Assembly: GCA_030652335.1 (NCBI GenBank)
Contig: JAUSAW010000006.1
Span: forward strand, 1 to 64,000
Direction of reading: 5' to 3'
From: Gammaproteobacteria bacterium
Lineage (GTDB): Bacteria; Pseudomonadota; Gammaproteobacteria; Francisellales; CACEW01
Length of the DNA stretch: 64,000 nt
A program made the position numbers and the translations under genes. The notes under the pieces were generated by a model, which saw nothing but the letters and a program-made list of their open reading frames with translations, did no database searches and had not been told where the DNA came from. Numbering within the stretch: the stretch's first letter is position 1; each line of letters opens with the position of its first letter. Positions 8,901 to 18,379 of this stretch are shown here, in pieces.

Positions 8901-10337
8901 CTATGGTTTCCCACTAAATTGTTTGACTAATCGATGCATAATTTGGTCCACATCACCGGCACCTTGACTCACTAAAATATCGCCATCCTGCAAAATATTC
9001 GGTAATAACTCAATGGCCGCATCCACATTATCCACGTAGATGGGTTCCACTTTATTGCGCTGGCGAATGGCTCGGCATAAGGCCTTGCTATCCGCGCCGA
9101 CTATCGGCTCCTCGCCTGCGGCATACACTTCCAACATCACCAATGCATCGGTACCGGATAATACATTAGCAAAGTCTTCAAACTGCTCTTCGGTACGGCT
9201 ATAGCGATGCGGCTGATAGGCTAATACCACCCTTTGCTTAGGATAGGCATTTTTTAAGGCCTCATAGGTTACCGCAATTTCACGCGGATGATGCCCATAG
9301 TCATCGATTAAGGTAATTTTATTGCCATTGGCTAATTCTATCTGGCCATAAACCTGACAACGACGGCCGATGCCGGCGAAGCTTTGTAAAGTCTTACAGA
9401 TGCTTTCTACCGGGATTTCACAATCCACTGCCACCGCAATCGTCGCCACTGCATTAAGCGCATTATGTTTGCCGGCTAGATTTAAATTAACCATGAAGGG
9501 CTTAATTGACTCGGCCTTAGGCACCACGATAAAGGTAGAGCGCAAACCAATTTGTTCAAAATTCGTTATCCTAAAATCGGCATCTTCGCTAAAACCATAG
9601 GTTAATACCGAACAGGTAATATCCGGCAAAATTTCCCGAATATTAGGGTCATCGATACATAATACCGCCAAGCCATAAAAAGGCAGGCGGCGAATAAACT
9701 GCACAAAAGTTTGACGCAACACATTAAAATCGTTTTGGTAGTTCACCATATGGTCGGCGTCGATATTGGTCACCACCGAAATCGTCGGGGTTAAATATAA
9801 AAATGACGCATCGCTTTCATCGGCCTCGGCTATAAAATAAGGCCCCTCACCAAATCGAGCATTGGTACCGGTGCTATTTACCTTACCGCCCACCACAAAA
9901 GTGGGCTTTAGGCCGGCGTCGCCAAATATATTGGCTAAAATACTGGTCGTTGTAGTCTTACCATGCGTTCCCGCTACCGCAATCCCGGTTTTAAACCGCA
10001 TCAATTCCGCTAGCATTAAAGCCCTGGGAATCACGGGAATATGACGCGCTATCGCTTCTTGAACCTCAGGATTGGTAGTTGAAACGGCAGAAGATGTCAC
10101 CACCACATTGGCATGTTCTGCGTATTCTGGTCGATGCCCAATTTTAATTTCAATCCCTAGCTCGCTTAAACGCCTCGTTACCGAAGTCTGCTTTAAATCC
10201 GAACCTGAAACCTGATACCCTAGGTTATGTAAAACTTCGGCAATTCCGGACATGCCAGCCCCGCCAATCCCTACAAAATGAATGCGACGAATCCTGCGCA
10301 TAGGGGACGCTATATGGACGGCCTGTTCTGTTTTCAA
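8901..10337 (-). CDS. murC: UDP-N-acetylmuramate--L-alanine ligase MurC
   Basis: MurC adds L-alanine to UDP-MurNAc, the first amino acid of the peptidoglycan stem. The N-terminal Rossmann-type domain starts with HFVGIGGAGMSGIAEVL (20-36), and the ATP-binding Mur ligase P-loop GTHGKTTTT is at 123-131. The central domain has EADESDASFLYL, and the C-terminal ligase domain DDYGHHPREI. Length 478 is normal. It overlaps murG by four bases and is followed by murB after a 49-nt spacer containing a repeat fragment. Confidence 0.97.
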   Translation of the reverse strand: MKTEQAVHIASPMRRIRRIHFVGIGGAGMSGIAEVLHNLGYQVSGSDLKQTSVTRRLSELGIEIKIGHRPEYAEHANVVVTSSAVSTTNPEVQEAIARHIPVIPRALMLAELMRFKTGIAVAGTHGKTTTTSILANIFGDAGLKPTFVVGGKVNSTGTNARFGEGPYFIAEADESDASFLYLTPTISVVTNIDADHMVNYQNDFNVLRQTFVQFIRRLPFYGLAVLCIDDPNIREILPDITCSVLTYGFSEDADFRITNFEQIGLRSTFIVVPKAESIKPFMVNLNLAGKHNALNAVATIAVAVDCEIPVESICKTLQSFAGIGRRCQVYGQIELANGNKITLIDDYGHHPREIAVTYEALKNAYPKQRVVLAYQPHRYSRTEEQFEDFANVLSGTDALVMLEVYAAGEEPIVGADSKALCRAIRQRNKVEPIYVDNVDAAIELLPNILQDGDILVSQGAGDVDQIMHRLVKQFSGKP

Positions 10338-11410
10338 TGTGTTTTCTCCATAAGATCGATACAGGCTTTGGCTACGACTCCGGTCGCATCAGCATGAGCT
10401 AAACCCCTTGCACATACTGCCATTTCCTTAAGCTCCTGCCTATTAATCGAATAAAATTGTAATAATGACGCTAATGATTGGGCTGAAAATTCAGACTGCA
10501 ACAGTAATATCGCGGCCTTGTTATCAGATAAATATTTTGCATTATAGCGCTGATGATCATCCACCGCATAGGGTAATGGCACTAAAATTGCTGGGATTCC
10601 GACTACCGCGAGCTCTGAGACTGTCATCGCTCCTGCCCGGCACACCACCATATCGGCCCACGCATAGGCCTCAGCCATATTATCGATAAAGGCAACGACC
10701 TTGGCCTCTACCTGACTATTGGCATACTGTTCAGTGGCAAATTGAAAGGTTTTTTCACCGGTCTGCTGCCATACTAGCGGCCGATTTTCTTTAGGCATTA
10801 AGGCCAAAGCCTTTGGTATCACCTCATTAAAGACTACAGCCCCTAAGCTTCCACCAATAACTAAGACATGCAAAGGGCCCTGATCGCTAATGGGTTTATG
10901 GCGAAGAGCTATTAAATCGTCTCGAACCGGATTGCCGGTCACTTGCATTTTTTTAGATACTGGAAACGCCCCCGGAAAAGCGCAAAGCACTCGATCGGCT
11001 ATTTTGCCAAGATAACGATTGGTCATACCGGCTAAGGCATTTTGTTCATGAATGACTAGAGGTATGCCCAGCATTTTAGCGGCTAGAGCCCCAGGCCCCG
11101 ACACAAAACCACCCATGCCGATAACGAGCTTAGGCTTTAATTTTCGAATGACCTTTATGGAACAATAAACGGCCCTAGCCAGGGTAAATGGCATAGTCAG
11201 CCAACGCTTAATGCCTTTGCCGCGTAAACTTTGAATGGGAATATAATGGATAGGAATGCCAGCGGCCGGCACCAAACGCGCTTCGATAGCTTTATCGACG
11301 CCTAACCAATGCACTTCAAGCCCAAGCTCGCGCAATTTTTTGGCTAGCGCTAAGGCGGGGAAAACATGCCCGCCGGTGCCCCCTGCCATAATAAGTACGC
11401 GATTGGTCAT
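10334..11410 (-). CDS. murG: Undecaprenyl-PP-MurNAc-pentapeptide-UDP-GlcNAc transferase MurG
   Basis: MurG transfers GlcNAc to lipid I to make lipid II on the inner face of the cytoplasmic membrane. The glycine-rich GGTGGHVFPALALA near the N-terminus, GNPVRDDL, and the UDP-GlcNAc-binding region CRAGAMTVSELAVVG are characteristic of the family (GT28 fold). The 358-residue length is normal. It overlaps both ftsW (upstream) and murC (downstream) by four bases, so translation is likely coupled. Confidence 0.97.
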   Translation of the reverse strand: MTNRVLIMAGGTGGHVFPALALAKKLRELGLEVHWLGVDKAIEARLVPAAGIPIHYIPIQSLRGKGIKRWLTMPFTLARAVYCSIKVIRKLKPKLVIGMGGFVSGPGALAAKMLGIPLVIHEQNALAGMTNRYLGKIADRVLCAFPGAFPVSKKMQVTGNPVRDDLIALRHKPISDQGPLHVLVIGGSLGAVVFNEVIPKALALMPKENRPLVWQQTGEKTFQFATEQYANSQVEAKVVAFIDNMAEAYAWADMVVCRAGAMTVSELAVVGIPAILVPLPYAVDDHQRYNAKYLSDNKAAILLLQSEFSAQSLASLLQFYSINRQELKEMAVCARGLAHADATGVVAKACIDLMEKTH

Positions 11411-12615
11411 ATAGCTACTCTAATTTTTCGCCCGGGAATTTTATCCAAAACGGCACCCATGCTGGCCAGCTTATTCTGCATATCGATGCGCAATAAAATC
11501 CCGATCACCATGCAATCTACAACCAAGCTACTACCGCCATAACTAATAAAAGGCAGGGTCAAACCCTTAGTCGGCAATAGACCGATATTTACCCCGATAT
11601 TGACCATAACCTGCATGCCAAGCCAAAAGGTAATCCCATAGGCTACAAAAGCATCGAAGGCCTGATTTCGATAATGCGCCTGCCTGGCAATAACCAACCC
11701 GCGCCAACCGACCACTACAAACAAGCCTAATACGCATAGCACTCCGACGAAGCCAAGCTCTTCCGCTATAACAGCTAGCACGAAGTCGGTATAAGCCTCA
11801 GGCAAATAAAATAACTTTTGAATAGAGCCGCCTAGCCCCACGCCAAACCAGCCGCCTCGACCAAAGGCAATTAAGGATTGGGTTAGCTGATAGCCAGTAT
11901 CGAATTGATTATTCCAAGGATGCAAAAATCCGGTCAATCGCGCTAGTCGATATGGCGAGAATAATACCAACATGACTGCCGCACCTACCGCTAAAATAAT
12001 TAAAATATAAAACCACCGTAAGCGCACACCGGCCATAAACATCATGCCTAAGGCGGTGGTAAAGACTACAACTGTCGCCCCAAAGTCAGGTTCCATAAGC
12101 AATAATACGCCGATTATGCCTAAGACACCGATCGGTTTAATTACCCCAAAAAAAGTGTTGCGGGCCACATCACCATGCCTGACCAAATAACTGGCCACAT
12201 ACATAACCGCACAGAGTTTAACCAATTCAGACACCTGAATGGCGATAGGGCCTAAATCGATCCAGCGCCGGCTTCCGTTAACCACATGACCAATGCCGGG
12301 AATCAATACCATTATCAATAATAAAATACCGCCGATAAGCCAGATAGGCCCCATTTTATACCATTTATCGGTATCGACGCTTAACATACCGATCGCACAT
12401 CCTACCGCGATAAAGGCAAAAATAACCTGGCGGATAATAAAATGAAAACTGTTCCCATAATCGTGCAGAGCCACCACCATCGAAGAGGAAGTCACCATCA
12501 CCAAGCCGACCATTAATAAGCCTATTACCGCCAATAACAAATAGATATCGAGCTGAAAACTCGATTTAATCTGGTCTTTCATTTCGGTGTTGCTTGCGGT
12601 TGGATTGCTATTCAT
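11407..12615 (-). CDS. ftsW: Peptidoglycan glycosyltransferase FtsW
   Basis: FtsW is the septal SEDS-family glycan polymerase. The 402-residue product has a polar N-terminus of about 22 residues and around ten membrane spans. SEDS signatures are visible: GSRRWIDLGPIAIQVSELVK, the region LPEAYTDFVLAVIAEELGFVG, and a C-terminal PFISYGGSSLVV. It is the first gene of this transcription unit. murD, which normally precedes ftsW, is missing, so the cluster has been split and the mraZ-murD half must lie elsewhere. Confidence 0.96.
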   Translation of the reverse strand: MNSNPTASNTEMKDQIKSSFQLDIYLLLAVIGLLMVGLVMVTSSSMVVALHDYGNSFHFIIRQVIFAFIAVGCAIGMLSVDTDKWYKMGPIWLIGGILLLIMVLIPGIGHVVNGSRRWIDLGPIAIQVSELVKLCAVMYVASYLVRHGDVARNTFFGVIKPIGVLGIIGVLLLMEPDFGATVVVFTTALGMMFMAGVRLRWFYILIILAVGAAVMLVLFSPYRLARLTGFLHPWNNQFDTGYQLTQSLIAFGRGGWFGVGLGGSIQKLFYLPEAYTDFVLAVIAEELGFVGVLCVLGLFVVVGWRGLVIARQAHYRNQAFDAFVAYGITFWLGMQVMVNIGVNIGLLPTKGLTLPFISYGGSSLVVDCMVIGILLRIDMQNKLASMGAVLDKIPGRKIRVAI

Positions 12616-12834
12616 ATCTTAAGCCTTTGTAATACTTGATACAGTGTAGCTAATACTGACACAGAACAACAAGGGCTGGACGAGAATTTATAAATCCTAC
12701 ACCCAATTTTCTATGATAAATATCTTTCTAGCTGCCAAATGATAGTTTTTATCCATTAATCGAATCACACATTTGTAGTCCTAAAACTATTGGCGTAAGA
12801 TTAAGTCTTATGCTAATAATTTTAGGAGATCCGC

Positions 12835-13683
12835 ATGTCCTCTTATAAAAACATAGTGGTTGGTATCGATATTTATGAACCTTTTGATGACTTTCTAAAC
12901 GAAGCTCAAAAGTTTGCCAAGCTTCAAAGCGCTAAACTGCACTGTGTGTATGTTATGCCAGCTCTGACCTCTACCGTGCCGTATGCTTATGAATTTCAAC
13001 AGACTGTAGAAACTGAAGCGCTTGCCGCTCTTGCCAAAATTAAGCTGAATTTTGCCTGCGAGACCCTATTATTAAAAGGCTCGGCCAGCACTCAACTCTG
13101 CGATTATGCCCAGACTATTAATGCCGATTTAATTGTCTGTGGCAGCCACGGTAAACATGGTTTCGATTTATTATTAGGTTCAACCGCCAATGGCATCTTA
13201 CATAATGCCCAGTCCGATGTGCTAACCATTCGTTTAGATAAAGACAGCCGTTGTATGACTCATTCTGAGTACCGCAATATCGTTCTTGCTAGCGATTTAA
13301 AATCTTCTAGTAAAAATAGTGCTTTAAAAGCTCGAGATTTAGCGCAACTCTATAGGGCTAAGCTACATATTGTCCATGCTATTACCTATATATCGGCTAC
13401 TGCCGGCGCTTATTATCCAGAAATTGAGGCCGATCTTAAAAAAGAAGCCGAGCTTGCTATGCAAAAATTAGCCCTCGAACTCGATGTGGATACCGCCTAT
13501 ACCAATATTTATTTAGATGTCCCCAAACACGCTATTTTAGATAAAGCCAAGCAGCTTAACGCTGAACTCATCGTAATCGGCAGCAAAGGGAAATCTGCCT
13601 TAACCTCAGCCTTACTAGGCTCTACGGCTAATGCTGTATTGCATTATTCGAAATGTAATGTGTTGGTGGTTAGGGTCCAGTAA
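12835..13683 (+). CDS. Tandem universal stress protein (UspA family)
   Basis: Two UspA domains are fused head to tail (about 1-140 and 145-282). Each ends with the ATP-binding signature G-x2-G-x9-G(S/T): GSHGKHGFDLLLGSTANG in the first and GSKGKSALTSALLGSTANA in the second, so both halves probably bind ATP. Such proteins are cytosolic and induced by starvation or stress. The start has a good AGGAGAT 6 nt upstream. It is divergent from ftsW, with a 219-nt intergenic region in which no convincing operator was seen. Confidence 0.9.
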   Translation: MSSYKNIVVGIDIYEPFDDFLNEAQKFAKLQSAKLHCVYVMPALTSTVPYAYEFQQTVETEALAALAKIKLNFACETLLLKGSASTQLCDYAQTINADLIVCGSHGKHGFDLLLGSTANGILHNAQSDVLTIRLDKDSRCMTHSEYRNIVLASDLKSSSKNSALKARDLAQLYRAKLHIVHAITYISATAGAYYPEIEADLKKEAELAMQKLALELDVDTAYTNIYLDVPKHAILDKAKQLNAELIVIGSKGKSALTSALLGSTANAVLHYSKCNVLVVRVQ

Positions 13684-13752
13684 TTCCCGACCTAATGATC
13701 GATAATTACTTCCCGAGTATTATTGCAGCGCCCGAAATGAATTCGCTTAGTA

Positions 13753-14265
13753 TTAATATTGGCGTTTACTGCGAACCTTATTTACCTGTAGGGGATTAAG
13801 TTTAATCCCTATTCTAGCCAGGCCGACTAATACATCGTCAACAAAGGCTTGGCAGATATCCATATTACGCTTCTCATTCATACCGGCTTCGGCTTGTATG
13901 GAGGCTTTTTCTTGTAAGGCCTTTTTAATTTCAGCCATTAAAGCTTTATGCTGTGACAGGATGCTGTAATCGCGGCGATGAGCCGAGCCTGCTGCATCAA
14001 ATTGTTGCACCATGGCTTGTAATTTAGCCACCAGGTTGCGCACTTCTTCTAAATGTCTAGCGGCAGCAGTTTGAGGTTCGGATTCGGCTTCTGTCATGGA
14101 CATCAAATTTTCCCCTCTACAGTGTAAGGCTTCGAGCACTTCGGTTTGATTTAAATTATCTTGGTCGGATTGCAAAGCCATTAGCTCTGCTTTCTTCATT
14201 TCTACGGAGGTATCGGCCAGCTCACTGCTGCGCTTTCTCCCCTCTAACGATACTCGTTTAGTCAT
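13753..14265 (-). CDS. Unknown coiled-coil protein
   Basis: I do not recognise this 170-residue protein. It is hydrophilic, rich in Glu, Lys, Ala and Gln, without signal peptide or membrane segment. Residues about 65-125 look like a coiled coil (LEEVRNLVAKLQAMVQQF...). Two cysteines at most and no catalytic motif are visible. Upstream on the minus strand a TATACT lies near 14301-14306, a possible -10. It stands alone between a rightward stress gene and a foldback element; function unknown. Confidence 0.6.
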   Translation of the reverse strand: MTKRVSLEGRKRSSELADTSVEMKKAELMALQSDQDNLNQTEVLEALHCRGENLMSMTEAESEPQTAAARHLEEVRNLVAKLQAMVQQFDAAGSAHRRDYSILSQHKALMAEIKKALQEKASIQAEAGMNEKRNMDICQAFVDDVLVGLARIGIKLNPLQVNKVRSKRQY

Positions 14266-14697
14266 TATCTCGCCTATGGGCCCTATAAACTTATGCTAGA
14301 AGTATAGTGCAAAAATTAAAATCATTAAATAGACTTAATCACCTCTCAACAGTTCCCATTAAACCTTGGGAAAGAGGCTCTTACTATTTTTTAGCGGGAG
14401 CCCCTGTTCAGTAAAGCCTGCTTATAACTCATCTCAGCCCCTTGAATGCGCTGATAAAACAAAGTGTAAAACCTTAGGCCCGAAGGGTAAGTGCAGGGAT
14501 GCACTTACGAAAAAACCGGGCCTGGAGCCCGCTTTTTGAGCCTTAGGCTTTACGCTTTGTTTTATCAGATGAAGCATGAACCGGGGCTGAGATGAGTTAT
14601 AAGCAGGCTTTACTGATGACCACCTAGATAAAGGCATTGAAATTTAATCAGGCCGCCCCCATTGTATATTCATGACTTACGTAAAAGGGATGCATCG
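14266..14697. other. Intergenic region carrying a large foldback element
   Basis: No gene is supported here. From the left it holds the presumed promoter of the coiled-coil gene, a small hairpin with T-rich tail (14342-14392, stem CCTCT/AGAGG with inner TTCCC/GGGAA), and the 207-nt foldback at 14409-14615. The stretch 14616-14697 precedes hslV and ends with the Shine-Dalgarno-like AAAGGGA. A 67-codon minus-strand frame across the foldback is a by-product of its symmetry. Confidence 0.6.
14409..14615. repeat. 207-nt foldback element (MITE-like)
   Basis: The outer arms are 33 nt and perfectly complementary (14409-14441 and 14583-14615). Inside, 14451-14464 pairs perfectly with 14555-14568, and the pairing continues with a few mismatches towards 14479/14540. 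The centre has a 9-bp perfect hairpin (GTAAGTGCA / TGCACTTAC around GGGA, 14486-14507) and a small CGGGC/GCCCG stem. No reading frame of a transposase and no clear target duplication are seen. It could be a non-autonomous mobile element or a strongly structured RNA. Confidence 0.75.
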
Positions 14698-15243
14698 ATG
14701 GAAATTATGAAAGGTACTACCATATTAGCCGTTAGACGCTTTGGTAAGATTGTTATCGCCGGAGATGGCCAGGCTACCATGGGCAATATGGTCGCCAAAG
14801 ATAATATTTGTAAGGTTCGCCGGATTTATCACAATAAAGTCATAGCAGGATTTGCAGGGGCCACAGCCGATGCTTTTACCCTCTATGAACGTTTCGAAGC
14901 CAAATTGGAGATGTATCAAGGCCATCTCGAGCGCGCCGCCGTAGAATTAGTGCGAGAATGGCGATCGGATCGGGCCTTGCGCCGATTAGAAGCCATGCTA
15001 ATAGTCGCCGATAAAAATACCACCCTATTAATTTCAGGCACCGGCGATGTAATGGGCGCCGATCCCCACGGCGTAATGTCGATTGGCTCAGGCTCAGCCT
15101 TTGCAAAATCAGCGGCTTTAGCCTTAGTGCATAACACTCAACTCGATGCCCGCAGCATAGTCGAAAAAAGCATGAATATCGCCGCCGATATATGCATCTA
15201 TACCAACCATAATTTTACCTTTGAAGAATTAAGCGCAGATTAA
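14698..15243 (+). CDS. hslV: ATP-dependent protease subunit HslV
   Basis: HslV (ClpQ) is the proteasome-like threonine peptidase of the HslUV complex. From the chosen ATG the protein begins [14 protein letters not shown]: a six-residue propeptide precedes Thr7, the expected catalytic N-terminal nucleophile after processing. Family core motifs [26 protein letters not shown] and ICIYTNHN are present. The start at 14698 has an AGGGA 7 nt upstream; an upstream in-frame ATG at 14662 would add 12 residues and fits the family less well. It is followed by hslU after 12 nt. Confidence 0.95.
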   Translation: MEIMKGTTILAVRRFGKIVIAGDGQATMGNMVAKDNICKVRRIYHNKVIAGFAGATADAFTLYERFEAKLEMYQGHLERAAVELVREWRSDRALRRLEAMLIVADKNTTLLISGTGDVMGADPHGVMSIGSGSAFAKSAALALVHNTQLDARSIVEKSMNIAADICIYTNHNFTFEELSAD

Positions 15244-15255
15244 CTAGGATCGACT

Positions 15256-16626
15256 ATGTCAAATATGACCCCCAAAGAAATCGTTCAAGAACTCGATAAA
15301 CATATTATTGGCCAACATGATGCCAAACGCTCAGTAGCCATCGCCTTACGTAATCGCTGGCGCCGTATGCAGCTTAACGAAAGCCTTCGCCATGAAGTCA
15401 CTCCAAAAAATATCTTAATGATAGGCCCAACGGGCGTGGGTAAAACCGAAATCGCACGCCGCCTGGCCAAACTTGCCAATGCGCCTTTTATTAAGGTAGA
15501 GGCCACTAAATTTACCGAAGTCGGCTATGTAGGCCGAGATGTAGAATCGATTATTCGCGATCTAGTCGAAGTATCGATTAAGCTGACCCGCCAAACCGCG
15601 AAAGAAAAAGTGACCCAACGCGCCATTGAAGCGGCTGAAAACAGAATTTTAGATGCCCTAATTCCGCCCGCTAAAGTAAATAAGGCGATTAATATCGGCT
15701 TTGGTAATGAGCCTGAAGCTGAAACTGAAGAAGTCGAAGAGGGCGAATCCGAATCGCGTAAAGTCTTTCGTCAAAAGCTCCGCGACCATGAATTAGACGA
15801 TAAAGAAATAGAGATCGATGTGCCTGTAGGTTCAGTCAACATGGAGATAATGGGGCCTCCCGGCATGGAAGATATGACCCAGCAATTGCAAGACTTATTT
15901 CAAAACGTCCGCCAAGACCGCAGCAAAAAACGCAAGATGAAGGTCAAAGAAGCCTTGCGCTTACTACAAGATGATGAAGCCAATAAATTAGTAAACGATG
16001 ATGATACGAAACAGCTGGCCATCGAAAACGTCGAACAAAACGGCGTGGTGTTTATCGATGAGATCGATAAAATCTGCCGCCGCAGCGAACAGATGGGTGG
16101 AGCCGATGTCTCCAGAGAAGGCGTGCAGCGCGATCTATTGCCTTTAGTAGAAGGCAGCACCGTCACCACTAAATACGGCATGATCAAAACCGATCATATT
16201 TTATTTATAGCATCAGGCGCCTTTCATACCGCCAAGCCTTCCGATTTAATCCCAGAATTACAAGGCCGCTTACCGATTCGAGTGGAGCTTAAAGCTCTTA
16301 GCGTCAATGATTTCGTGCGCATCTTAAAAGAGCCGGACGCCTCTTTAATTAAACAGTATATCGCCCTCCTCGCCACCGAAGGAGTCGCCGTTGAATTTAC
16401 CGATTCCGCTATTAAACGCATTGCTGAAATAGCCTGGCAGGTCAATGAAAGCATCGAAAATATCGGCGCCAGACGCCTGCATACCGTAATGGAAAGGTTG
16501 TTAGAAGAACTCTCTTTTACCGCCACCGACCAGGCTGAAAAACAGGTGACTATCGATGAAACTTATGTAAATAAGACCCTGGATGAACTGGCTAAAAATG
16601 AAGATCTAAGTCGCTATATCCTATGA
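15256..16626 (+). CDS. hslU: HslU ATPase subunit of HslVU protease
   Basis: HslU is the AAA+ unfoldase that feeds HslV. The 456 residues include the N-terminal region [17 protein letters not shown], Walker A GPTGVGKT (57-64), pore loop GYVGRD, an acidic intermediate domain (about 140-240), Walker B VVFIDEID and sensor motifs, and the C-terminal tail DLSRYIL that inserts into HslV. It overlaps the DUF971 gene by four bases. Confidence 0.97.
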   Translation: MSNMTPKEIVQELDKHIIGQHDAKRSVAIALRNRWRRMQLNESLRHEVTPKNILMIGPTGVGKTEIARRLAKLANAPFIKVEATKFTEVGYVGRDVESIIRDLVEVSIKLTRQTAKEKVTQRAIEAAENRILDALIPPAKVNKAINIGFGNEPEAETEEVEEGESESRKVFRQKLRDHELDDKEIEIDVPVGSVNMEIMGPPGMEDMTQQLQDLFQNVRQDRSKKRKMKVKEALRLLQDDEANKLVNDDDTKQLAIENVEQNGVVFIDEIDKICRRSEQMGGADVSREGVQRDLLPLVEGSTVTTKYGMIKTDHILFIASGAFHTAKPSDLIPELQGRLPIRVELKALSVNDFVRILKEPDASLIKQYIALLATEGVAVEFTDSAIKRIAEIAWQVNESIENIGARRLHTVMERLLEELSFTATDQAEKQVTIDETYVNKTLDELAKNEDLSRYIL

Positions 16627-16958
16627 CAAGCTTAAGCGAAATTAGGCTGCATCAAGTCTCCAAAACGCTAGAAATAGCGTTTGAAGACGGCAGCCATTTC
16701 ACTTTGCCTTGCGAATATTTACGGGTATTTTCACCCTCGGCTGAGGTTCAAGGTCATGGTTTAGCCGAGCCTAAATTAGTATTAGGCAAAGAAAATGTCA
16801 GCATCATCAAAATTGAACCGGTGGGTCATTACGCCCTAAGACTTTATTTCGATGATGGCCATCATACCGGCCTCTATACTTTTGAGTATCTGTTTGATTT
16901 GGGTAAGAATCAGACGCATAATTGGCAATACTATCTCAATAGATTGGATGCAAAATGA
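16623..16958 (+). CDS. DUF971 (GBBH-like N-terminal domain) protein
   Basis: This 111-residue protein matches the DUF971 family, related to the N-terminal zinc-binding domain of gamma-butyrobetaine hydroxylase: typical features are the start on a base-overlap, [19 protein letters not shown], the central [36 protein letters not shown], and a short tail. A DUF971 gene directly after hslVU is common in gammaproteobacteria. The function is not established; some family members are linked to Fe-S or cofactor metabolism. It overlaps hslU and sbcB by four bases each, so all are probably one transcript. Confidence 0.85.
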   Translation: MTSLSEIRLHQVSKTLEIAFEDGSHFTLPCEYLRVFSPSAEVQGHGLAEPKLVLGKENVSIIKIEPVGHYALRLYFDDGHHTGLYTFEYLFDLGKNQTHNWQYYLNRLDAK

Positions 16959-18379
16959 ACACCCTGCTTTTTTATGACATCGAATCCACCGGTCTGAATA
17001 AATGCTTCGATCAGGTATTGCAGTTTGCCGCCATTCGTACCGACCTTGAACTTAATGAGCTAGAACGCTATGAAATTATCGTCAAGCTCAATCCCGATAT
17101 TATTCCATCGCCATTCGCCAGCATCACTCACCACGTCTCAATAGCCGATAATGAGCAAGGTCTCAATGAATTCGAGGCCATGCAAAAAATTCACAGCCTT
17201 CTAAATACCCCCGGCACTATTTCGATAGGCTATAATACGCTTGGCTTTGATGATGAATTTTTGCGTTTCTCATTTTATCGCAATCTATTAACGCCCTATA
17301 CCCATCAATTTGCCAATCATTGCCGCCGTATGGACTTATATCCCATGGCTATTATGTACCATTTATTTAAATCCGAAGCCCTAATCTGGCCTACCGTCGA
17401 TGGCAAGGTTAGTCTTAAATTGGATCAGCTTAGCCCTGCTAATAATTTAGCTTCGGGCCCCGCGCATACCGCTATAGTCGATGTAGAGGCCACCGTCGAA
17501 CTGGCCCGACGCTTTAAGCAGCATGAAAAAATGTGGAATTACCTAAGCAGCTATTTCGATAAGACCACCGATCAAGCTCGCGAGATGAAATTAAGCCCAG
17601 CCTGGGAAGGGCAAAAAGCTCCCCTACAAGGCCTAATGATTTACGGAAAATTCGGCAAACAAGCTAACTACAATGCACCGGTTATAAGCCTAGGCCAGCA
17701 TCATCATTATCGCAATCAAACCTTATGGCTAAGGCTAGACCTGCCTGAATTGGCCAGCACCACGCCAGATTCGATACAAGAATCGACTTGGGCTATGAGT
17801 AAACGCTATGGTGAGCCTGGATTTATCCTGCCTATGCAAGAGCCTTATACTCAGTATTTAAGCGCTGAGCGCCAGGCTTTGGTCAAAGAGAATCTAGCTT
17901 TTTTGCAGGCCAATCCAGAACTATTGGCAAAAATTGCGCACTATCATCAGGAATTCACCTATCCTATTAACCCTGAGATCGATATCGATGCCGCACTGTA
18001 TCAAAACGGTTTTTTAAGCCCGGTCGAAACCAAGCTCTGTCAAAAATTTCATACCGTAGATATAAGTGGCAAAATTAAATTGCTAACCGATTTCAGCCCC
18101 AACCTTCAAGCGATGGCCGTTAGAGTGTTAGGCCGACATTACTATGATGATTTACCCAAGCCCTTCCAACAACAGTTTAATGACTATCTGACTCGCCTAT
18201 TTAGCGAAGATGAAAGCTTGCTGCCCATCGACTTCAAACAAAATAGGCGTACAGGAATAGGTAAAGCCACGGCAGAAATAATCCAAGTTCGTTGTGAAAG
18301 GGAATTAAGCCCCAAGCAAGAAGCGCTATTAGCCGAACTTGAAACTTATATTAATGCCAGGAAGCATTCTACCGCTTAA
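16955..18379 (+). CDS. sbcB: Exodeoxyribonuclease I
   Basis: Exonuclease I degrades single-stranded DNA 3' to 5' and works in mismatch repair and recombination. The 474-residue length matches. The DEDD-type catalytic core is visible: FYDIESTGLN with D and E near residues 8 and 10, YNTLGFDDEFLRF, and HTAIVDVEATVELARRF. The SH3-like and C-terminal helical domains follow (LKLSPAWEGQKAPLQG...). It overlaps the DUF971 gene by four bases. Linkage of sbcB to hslVU is not the E. coli arrangement. Confidence 0.94.
   Translation: MNTLLFYDIESTGLNKCFDQVLQFAAIRTDLELNELERYEIIVKLNPDIIPSPFASITHHVSIADNEQGLNEFEAMQKIHSLLNTPGTISIGYNTLGFDDEFLRFSFYRNLLTPYTHQFANHCRRMDLYPMAIMYHLFKSEALIWPTVDGKVSLKLDQLSPANNLASGPAHTAIVDVEATVELARRFKQHEKMWNYLSSYFDKTTDQAREMKLSPAWEGQKAPLQGLMIYGKFGKQANYNAPVISLGQHHHYRNQTLWLRLDLPELASTTPDSIQESTWAMSKRYGEPGFILPMQEPYTQYLSAERQALVKENLAFLQANPELLAKIAHYHQEFTYPINPEIDIDAALYQNGFLSPVETKLCQKFHTVDISGKIKLLTDFSPNLQAMAVRVLGRHYYDDLPKPFQQQFNDYLTRLFSEDESLLPIDFKQNRRTGIGKATAEIIQVRCERELSPKQEALLAELETYINARKHSTA

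Noticed and set aside
8852..8914. 21-residue N-terminal extension of MurB
   Set aside because: It translates a GTCATCCCCGCG-type repeat fragment after the murC stop; MurB similarity begins at the later ATG.
14434..14637. 67-codon minus-strand frame across the foldback element
   Set aside because: A consequence of the long inverted repeat; no ribosome site and no known family.
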